A stretch of DNA of 64,000 bases from Bacillota bacterium. GTDB taxonomy: Bacteria; Bacillota_I; Bacilli_A; Izemoplasmatales; Hujiaoplasmataceae. Shown here piece by piece: positions 59,136 through 64,000 of the stretch. Both the position numbers and the translations under genes were made by a program. The notes under the pieces are model-generated. The model did no database searches and was not told the origin of the DNA. It was given only the letters and a program-made list of their open reading frames with translations. How positions within the stretch are numbered: the first letter of the stretch is position 1; the number at the start of each line of letters is the position of its first letter. The stretch is taken from assembly GCA_018816905.1 (NCBI GenBank), contig JAHIVB010000004.1, forward strand, positions 1 to 64,000. Reading direction: 5' to 3'.

Positions 59136-60377
59136 TTATTGGTTGTTTTTTTTCCAAACAGCTTCTATCTCTTCATAGATTTCATCCGCTATAATTGGAT
59201 TGCCTTTTGAGTAGCATGGCCATACTTTGTCTTTTGCGACTTTAGGATCAGTACAAAATATATCTTCTCTAAAGGCTTCACGATCTTCTTTGTTTCTAAA
59301 ATTTGGAATATCTACCGGAATACCGCCATTTAAAATTGAGCGATAGGCAAAATGACCAGGGAAAAACATATCGAAAGCTTCATAAATATCAATTGTATCT
59401 GCTTCTGGGTTTCCAAGAACTTTTTCACAAAAATTGTAAATAGTATAAAAATCACTTCCTCCATGACCGTAATCATGAGCCGTTTCATGAAGTTCATCTT
59501 TTGGTTCATATGTTGTTGGTGTGAAATCATATGAATTTTCATCTTGGTCCAAATTTAGATAGACCCTTTCGATATCTTTTTGCAGTGCATCTTCCCTTGC
59601 ACTTTCTATTCTTCCTTTTGATCCATAAATCGAATACCATATCGAGTTTTTATCTAAATCTCCGTGAACGCTTTTTAGGATTGCTCCATTTTCCAAAGTA
59701 ATGATTTCTAGTCCTGCTGGCGCGCCCAGTTTTCCCATCCTTCTTACTCGCTCATTGTATTTCGTCTCAAAACCGCTTACTTTTATCGGTCGAAGAGAAG
59801 TGATATGGATGAGAGGACCAATAGAATGAGTTGAATAAAATGTTGCATATTGATGGTTTCTCCAGTGATTTTTGTCTCCCCTAGTGATATCAGCCCATAT
59901 AGGCGCACAATTATGGATGTATTCACCTTCACCGTACTCGAATTCGCCTAGTTTGCCTAATTTGTATAGTCTTTTCATTTCTCTTGTGGCAGGCATATAA
60001 CAATAATTTTCACCATAAGCATAGATCAAATCATGTTTCTCAATCTCTTCAACAAGTTCAACAGCTTCTTTCATATTCTGAACCGGAAGAACTTCTGAAA
60101 AAACATGTAATCCTGCCTGTAATGCTTTAATGGCATAAGGCGCATGTTCATTGGCGTAGTTTGCCAATACTACCGCATCCATATCATGTTTGATAAACTC
60201 ATCGAATGCTTCATAATAAGTGATGGAATCATCATTTATTTGCTCCATTGTATTGAGGAGTCCCTCTGCCCAAAAATCGCAAATAGCGACTAATCGTGCA
60301 TTATTTGCTTTTTTTGTGTAATCAATCATGCTTCTTCCTCTGCCGATACCCAATACTCCAATTCTTACTTGCTTCAT
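59136..60377 (-). CDS. Gfo/Idh/MocA family oxidoreductase
   Basis: The 413-residue product opens with the Rossmann motif VRIGVLGIGRGRSMID and has VVLANYANEHAPYAIKALQAGLHVFSEVLPVQNM, where EVLP replaces the usual EKP motif. The C-terminal domain includes HYGHGGSDF-like sequence (DYGHGGSDFYTIY), typical of sugar dehydrogenases of this family. Substrates are usually sugars, inositols or their derivatives; not determined. AAGGAG precedes the ATG. The gene upstream on the same strand is a membrane protein 68 bases away. Confidence 0.85.
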   Translation of the reverse strand: MKQVRIGVLGIGRGRSMIDYTKKANNARLVAICDFWAEGLLNTMEQINDDSITYYEAFDEFIKHDMDAVVLANYANEHAPYAIKALQAGLHVFSEVLPVQNMKEAVELVEEIEKHDLIYAYGENYCYMPATREMKRLYKLGKLGEFEYGEGEYIHNCAPIWADITRGDKNHWRNHQYATFYSTHSIGPLIHITSLRPIKVSGFETKYNERVRRMGKLGAPAGLEIITLENGAILKSVHGDLDKNSIWYSIYGSKGRIESAREDALQKDIERVYLNLDQDENSYDFTPTTYEPKDELHETAHDYGHGGSDFYTIYNFCEKVLGNPEADTIDIYEAFDMFFPGHFAYRSILNGGIPVDIPNFRNKEDREAFREDIFCTDPKVAKDKVWPCYSKGNPIIADEIYEEIEAVWKKNNQ

Positions 60378-60445
60378 AGTAAAATGTCTCCTTGAATTAT
60401 AGAATGTCTTTATATATCAAAATGATAATTTTTTATATCAATGAA

Positions 60446-61141
60446 TCATATTATTTGTTTTGTCAAATCTTCTTTACGGTGTTTCGTGATTGCTCTATGA
60501 ATGAAAAACAGATATGGAATTCCCAAATTTGTCTCTATCAAAGAATTCACAATTAATGGATTGAGCCCAGAAGGCCTGATACCCGAAAGAAGAAGAACGG
60601 CCTCCCAAGAGAATTGAACCAAGATTCCAATAAACATCATTTTGAGTATTGGGAGTCTTTCTTCATCCTTGCTAGTTAAGTTCTTTACAATAACGATGGT
60701 ATATCCAACAAACAAAATCAAGGCCATAGCCCCATGATAAGAGCTGGTACCTCTCGAAATTTGAATGAGAGGGAATTCGCTTCCAAAGCTTTGGGAAAGT
60801 AATGCAACCGCAATCCATCCCGTGACAATTAACAACGACCACTCCAAAATTCTTTTGTCCTTATTAAGGAATAACCATATCCAAACAAAATTAGTAAATC
60901 CGTAGCTGGTTGATAGCCAAAGTAGAAACCAGAAGGTGTTAGCTCCAATGACTTCTCTTGTCCCTAAAAGCAGATAAAAAATCCCATAATCGACAAAAAA
61001 ATAAAGAAGCGCACCTGATAGACCGAAGAGAAAAGCAAGCCTCTTTTTGAATTTGAGTAGTAAGAATCCAAGAAAAATCAAAAAGAAGATATCTAGAATA
61101 ATATAAAGTCCATTTAATTCTCTAGCAACAGAAAAATCCAT
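60446..61141 (-). CDS. Uncharacterised seven-helix membrane protein
   Basis: The 231-residue product is hydrophobic almost throughout, with about seven membrane segments. Distinct features are RGTSSYHGAMALILFVGY near residue 135 and GIRPSGLNPLIVNSLIETNLGIPYLF near 185-210. No family is recognised. It has a clean promoter and GGGAGGG before its ATG, and may be co-transcribed with the sugar dehydrogenase gene downstream. Confidence 0.62.
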   Translation of the reverse strand: MDFSVARELNGLYIILDIFFLIFLGFLLLKFKKRLAFLFGLSGALLYFFVDYGIFYLLLGTREVIGANTFWFLLWLSTSYGFTNFVWIWLFLNKDKRILEWSLLIVTGWIAVALLSQSFGSEFPLIQISRGTSSYHGAMALILFVGYTIVIVKNLTSKDEERLPILKMMFIGILVQFSWEAVLLLSGIRPSGLNPLIVNSLIETNLGIPYLFFIHRAITKHRKEDLTKQII

Positions 61142-61166
61142 ATTAACCCTCCCACAATTGATATTT

Positions 61167-61194
61167 ATTATACAAGAGATTGGCGTTTTGTCAA
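61167..61194 (-). promoter_or_regulatory. Promoter for the 61141 gene
   Basis: On the minus strand TTGACA (61194-61189), a 16-base spacer, then TATAAT (61172-61167). Confidence 0.78.
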
Positions 61195-61227
61195 TAAGTC
61201 TTTGTTTTGCGACTATCCATTTAGATG

Positions 61228-61264
61228 AAAAAGAAAAGCACCGATTTCAGTTTGAAATCGGTGC
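61228..61264 (-). terminator. Terminator of the nuoD / nuoI-gltD operon
   Basis: On the minus strand a perfect 12-bp stem GCACCGATTTCA / TGAAATCGGTGC is followed by TTTTCTTTTTC. It marks the end of the operon. Confidence 0.87.
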
Positions 61265-61274
61265 AAGTAATCCA

Positions 61275-63275
61275 TTACTTTCTTTTTGGTTTCATTGCGA
61301 GAACTGGAGTGTTGAAGTGAATTGCTTCTCTAAGTTCTTTATAGTACTCGCTTTGTTCTTTCTTTTTCGATTTTTTGTAAAGGAATTCGTCGATTCCTTG
61401 AGCTGCTCTGTGACCGTCTGCGACACCGGTAATAATGTCTGGTCCACGGAAGATGTCTCCACCGACGAATAGCCATTCTTGTCCTGCGACTTGTCCGACT
61501 TCGTTGGCTTTGATTTTTCCACGTTCAATAATAACTTTGTCTTTCATGCTCTCTGGAATGTAATCATAATCGGGAGCTTGACCAATGGATAGATAAACTT
61601 GATCTGCTTCGAAAACTTGTTCCTGAGTTTCATCGAACTTTGGATTGAATCTACCGGCTTCATCAAATACACTTAAGCATTTCCATACTTTGAGTCCTTT
61701 GACTTTTCCGTTTTTAATCATGATTTCTTGCGGGCCGAATCCTAGTTCCATTTTTACCGCTTCTTCCCCGCCTTCAACGAACTCATCCAAACTAGCTGGA
61801 AGAATGTCTCTGGATTCAAGGCTTGTCAGCAATACATTGGCTTTTCCGTATTTCATGATTTGGATTCTTGTCAAGTTTCTTGCGACGTCAAATGCAACGT
61901 CTCCTCCACCGACAACGACTGCGCTTGGCAAAACATTCATTTCATCCAATTTGAGGTGTCCTCTTGCGAGGTCTCTTGCGAGTGGAAGGAAATCCATAGC
62001 GCCGATAACGTCTTTATGATCTGCGCCAGGAATGTTTAGCATTCTAGCTTTGAAGAATCCGGTTCCCAAAAATACAGCATCATATTTCTTTTGTAATTCA
62101 TCTAGAGTAATATCGGTTCCAACTCTTGTATTTGTTTTGATGTTTACACCAATCTTTTTGATGAAGTTGATGTCTTTTTCAACTGCGTAATCTGGAATTC
62201 TGTACTGTGGAGCACCGTAGCTTGCAACACCACCTGGGCGATCTTTTTCTTCAAATACATCAACAGTATACCCGAGTGCTCTCAAGTAGTATGCAGCACT
62301 TAAACTGGATGGACCAGATCCTGCAATCGCAATCTTGGCATCAATCACTTCGGTAACGGGTTCAGCGAATATTTTATCATACATGTCATCCGGTGCACTG
62401 TCAATGATATAGCGTTTCAACCAACGAATCGCAATAGCTTCGCCTCTGACGGCAATAGCGCAAGCTGTTTCGCAGTTGTGAGTACAAACTCTACCGCAAA
62501 CGCCAGGTAATGGATTGGTTTCATATATCTGTCTCAATCCACCCTCAATATCATCTTCCCAAATTGCTTTGATGTAATCTGGAATGTGCATTTGAACAGG
62601 ACAAGAACTAGTACAAATTCCGCATTCTACACAACGAGCCGCTTCTTGTCTTGCATATTCTTTGGAATAACCACGAACCACTTCGATGAAACTTTTCTTT
62701 CTTTCGTCAGGTTCAATATGTTCCATCGGAATTCGTTTCAGGTCAAGCAAATCGGATTCTTCCGTTTTAACGTAACCTTGTTCTACTTTTTCACCTTGCC
62801 ATGTTTTTTCAGGCATTAAAAGGAATTGATCAGGATCCGTAGAAGCATAGATGTACTCTTTACTCATCTTGAGAGATTCAGTTGTACATGTGTCAACGCA
62901 AAGAGCGCAGAAGCAGCAACGTCCGTAGTCAATGACGGGACGTTGTTGAAGTTTTCCTGCTTCGTCCTTCAAGTCAGCACGTTCTACCATTCTGATTGCA
63001 TCTGTCGGACAAATGTCTGCGCATGTTCCACATCCGATGCAGACTTCCCAATCATTGGTATGAAATCCTCTTAAATTATCTGGAGCCGTTCTAGGAGCGG
63101 AATCCAGTCTCTTCTTATTTTTGATGATGGCGTTATCGTTTAGATAGCTTGCATTTTTCCTCGTGAAGATGATTTTGAAAGGATGAGTGACAGGTTTCTT
63201 GAAGATGTACTTGAAATGTCTCATCGGACCGAAGATGCTAGCGTGTTTGTATCTCTTGTTTTCGTTATCTTTCAT
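61275..63275 (-). CDS. NuoI-like ferredoxin fused to a GltD/NfnB-like NAD(P)H flavoprotein
   Basis: The 666-residue product joins two redox modules. Residues about 1-175 resemble NuoI (KPVTHPFKIIF, then CIGCGTCADICP with Cys79, 82, 85, 89 and a second set Cys120, 123, 126, 130), binding two [4Fe-4S] clusters. Residues about 200-650 resemble the GltD/NfnB flavoprotein: Cys215, 218, 221, 225 (CVECGICTSSC) and Cys260, 264, 268, 272, the FAD loop AGSGPSSLSAAYYL near 318, GGVASYGAPQYRIP, and the NADPH loop VVGGGDVAFDVARN. It would pass electrons between NAD(P)H and the clusters. GGAGGAGA precedes the ATG. It is the last gene of the operon, 11 bases after the NuoD-like gene. Confidence 0.9.
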   Translation of the reverse strand: MKDNENKRYKHASIFGPMRHFKYIFKKPVTHPFKIIFTRKNASYLNDNAIIKNKKRLDSAPRTAPDNLRGFHTNDWEVCIGCGTCADICPTDAIRMVERADLKDEAGKLQQRPVIDYGRCCFCALCVDTCTTESLKMSKEYIYASTDPDQFLLMPEKTWQGEKVEQGYVKTEESDLLDLKRIPMEHIEPDERKKSFIEVVRGYSKEYARQEAARCVECGICTSSCPVQMHIPDYIKAIWEDDIEGGLRQIYETNPLPGVCGRVCTHNCETACAIAVRGEAIAIRWLKRYIIDSAPDDMYDKIFAEPVTEVIDAKIAIAGSGPSSLSAAYYLRALGYTVDVFEEKDRPGGVASYGAPQYRIPDYAVEKDINFIKKIGVNIKTNTRVGTDITLDELQKKYDAVFLGTGFFKARMLNIPGADHKDVIGAMDFLPLARDLARGHLKLDEMNVLPSAVVVGGGDVAFDVARNLTRIQIMKYGKANVLLTSLESRDILPASLDEFVEGGEEAVKMELGFGPQEIMIKNGKVKGLKVWKCLSVFDEAGRFNPKFDETQEQVFEADQVYLSIGQAPDYDYIPESMKDKVIIERGKIKANEVGQVAGQEWLFVGGDIFRGPDIITGVADGHRAAQGIDEFLYKKSKKKEQSEYYKELREAIHFNTPVLAMKPKRK

Positions 63276-63286
63276 CGTATCTCCTC

Positions 63287-64000
63287 CTACCTGTCAATTT
63301 CTGGCGAACATACGCCCATCGTGTCAATCCACATCGGCGCATCGTCAATTCTAGTTCCTGGCATGTATTTTTCAACACCAAGTAATCCTTGAGGATAACT
63401 TGCGCCACGTACTCCGACTCTGTATGGATTGGTTCCGCCATCGGAAACCATGAAATATCCAAATTCGCCTCTGCTTGATTCTACTGCACTGTATACATAA
63501 CCTTTTGGTACAACCCAACGCATTGATTGACCTCTGGAGATTGGAACTCTGACAGGCCCTTCAGGAATTTTAATCAAACATTGTCTGATGATGCTGATGG
63601 ATTGAAGAATTTCTTTTAATTTGCAGTCGATACGGCTTCTCGCGTCTGAATAATCTGAGTAAGGTACTTCAAATTCGACTTGGTCATATCTGCAATAAGG
63701 CATGACTTTACGAATATCATAAGGTTTATTCACTGCAGAACGCATACCGATTCCGGTTACTCCAAGTTCCCATACAACTTCTTTTGGAAGCATGATGGTG
63801 TCTTTTATTCTTTTTATGATGGATGGGTTGTCGATACCAAGATCACGATATTCGTCATATCTTGCTTCTAAACTATCCAAGAATTTATGGATGTCTTTTT
63901 CAATTCCTTTTGGTAAGTCTTTACGAACTCCACCAATCACAATGTATTGGTGATATACACGCATACCTGTGATTTGTTCAAAGATATCCAAGATTTCATT
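63287..64000 (-). CDS. NuoD-like 49 kDa subunit (partial, runs off the window)
   Basis: The minus-strand frame is open to the right edge (the codons at 64000-63992 read Asn-Glu-Ile), so the N-terminal part lies outside. The visible 238 residues match complex I subunit NuoD: FEQITGMRVYHQYIVIGGVRKDLPKG, RKVMPYCRYDQVEFEVPYSDYSDARSRIDCKLKEI in pieces, GPVRVPISRG, and ESSRGEFGYFMVSDGGTNPYRVGVRGASYPQ. It ends VCSPEIDR with only one cysteine, lacking the C-terminal CxxC that binds nickel in group 4 hydrogenases. It is therefore a quinone-type or other non-hydrogenase subunit. Confidence 0.88.
   Translation of the reverse strand, partial: NEILDIFEQITGMRVYHQYIVIGGVRKDLPKGIEKDIHKFLDSLEARYDEYRDLGIDNPSIIKRIKDTIMLPKEVVWELGVTGIGMRSAVNKPYDIRKVMPYCRYDQVEFEVPYSDYSDARSRIDCKLKEILQSISIIRQCLIKIPEGPVRVPISRGQSMRWVVPKGYVYSAVESSRGEFGYFMVSDGGTNPYRVGVRGASYPQGLLGVEKYMPGTRIDDAPMWIDTMGVCSPEIDR

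Noticed and set aside
61158-61472. Plus-strand frame of 104 codons near the end of the NuoI-GltD gene
   Set aside because: It runs through a minus-strand terminator and antisense to a strongly supported gene; no start signals.
63287-64000. Group 4 [NiFe] hydrogenase large subunit
   Set aside because: The C-terminus reads VCSPEIDR without the CxxC nickel ligands, so a NuoD-type non-hydrogenase subunit is the better call; the N-terminal half is not visible.
1-64000. CRISPR arrays, prophage genes, rRNA and tRNA genes
   Set aside because: I saw no regularly spaced direct repeats, no integrase or structural phage genes, and no rRNA or tRNA-like sequence anywhere in the window.

Overview
The window is AT-rich DNA from a low-GC Gram-positive-type bacterium (Bacillota or a Mollicutes-related lineage). 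The evidence is the gene order of the S10-spc-alpha ribosomal cluster, the tmk-holB-ricT-trmN6-rsmI-metG block, an ECF transporter module next to truA, and TTGNNN-17-TATAAT promoters often carrying an upstream TG. TGA is used as a stop (for example at 6172, 38666, 39721, 41437 and 49326), so this is not a genome that reads TGA as tryptophan. The set of fermentation and redox genes would fit a free-living anaerobic relative of Acholeplasma or Izemoplasma, but that placement is inference.

Layout. 1-113: end of an IS3-type transposase cut by the window edge. 264-3313: four uncharacterised genes (two membrane proteins, a coiled-coil protein, a zinc-site membrane protein). 3399-5042: anchored surface protein with Ig-like repeats. 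5065-6962: long structured leader, then a lipoprotein and permease of an SsuA/SsuC-type ABC importer lacking an ATPase gene. 6948-9812: promoter, yybP-ykoY manganese riboswitch with its terminator, and a P-type ATPase. 9898-19072: mixed accessory and metabolic genes (membrane protein, MFS/GPH-like transporter, glycerophosphodiesterase, iron alcohol dehydrogenase, NAD-epimerase, nuclease-helicase fusion, PLC-like phosphodiesterase). 19124-33670: a single ribosomal superoperon from rpsJ to rplQ, including secY, adk, map, infA, rpmJ and rpoA, with a strong promoter, a structured leader and a terminator.

33757-39723: inserted genes (cysteine desulfidase, amino-acid ABC permease and binding protein, malic enzyme, CBS-domain protein, serine hydrolase). 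39803-43364: ecfA1-ecfA2-ecfT-truA. 43484-45974: XRE regulator with a small repeat protein, and a ZnuBC-type metal transporter. 46086-53590: tmk, holB, ricT, trmN6, rsmI, a DJ-1 protein, metG and a YitT protein. 53603-54539: rplM-rpsI with their own promoter and a likely L13 leader. 54660-61141: MFS transporter, pirin, NADH oxidase/CoA-disulfide reductase, YwaF-like protein, Gfo/Idh/MocA dehydrogenase and a membrane protein. 61275-64000: minus-strand operon of a NuoD-like subunit (running off the right edge) and a NuoI-like ferredoxin fused to a GltD/NfnB-like flavoprotein.

The common Bacillota order rplQ-ecfA1-ecfA2-ecfT-truA-rplM-rpsI survives here but is split by two blocks of about 6 and 10 kb. 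The items most worth pursuing are the NuoD / NuoI-GltD operon, the unassigned 150-nt leader at 5100-5250, the N-terminally extended TruA, the XRE plus LPF-repeat gene pair, and the four-gene accessory module near the IS3 end. I saw no tRNA, rRNA or CRISPR array. No gene-free stretch exceeds 300 bases.
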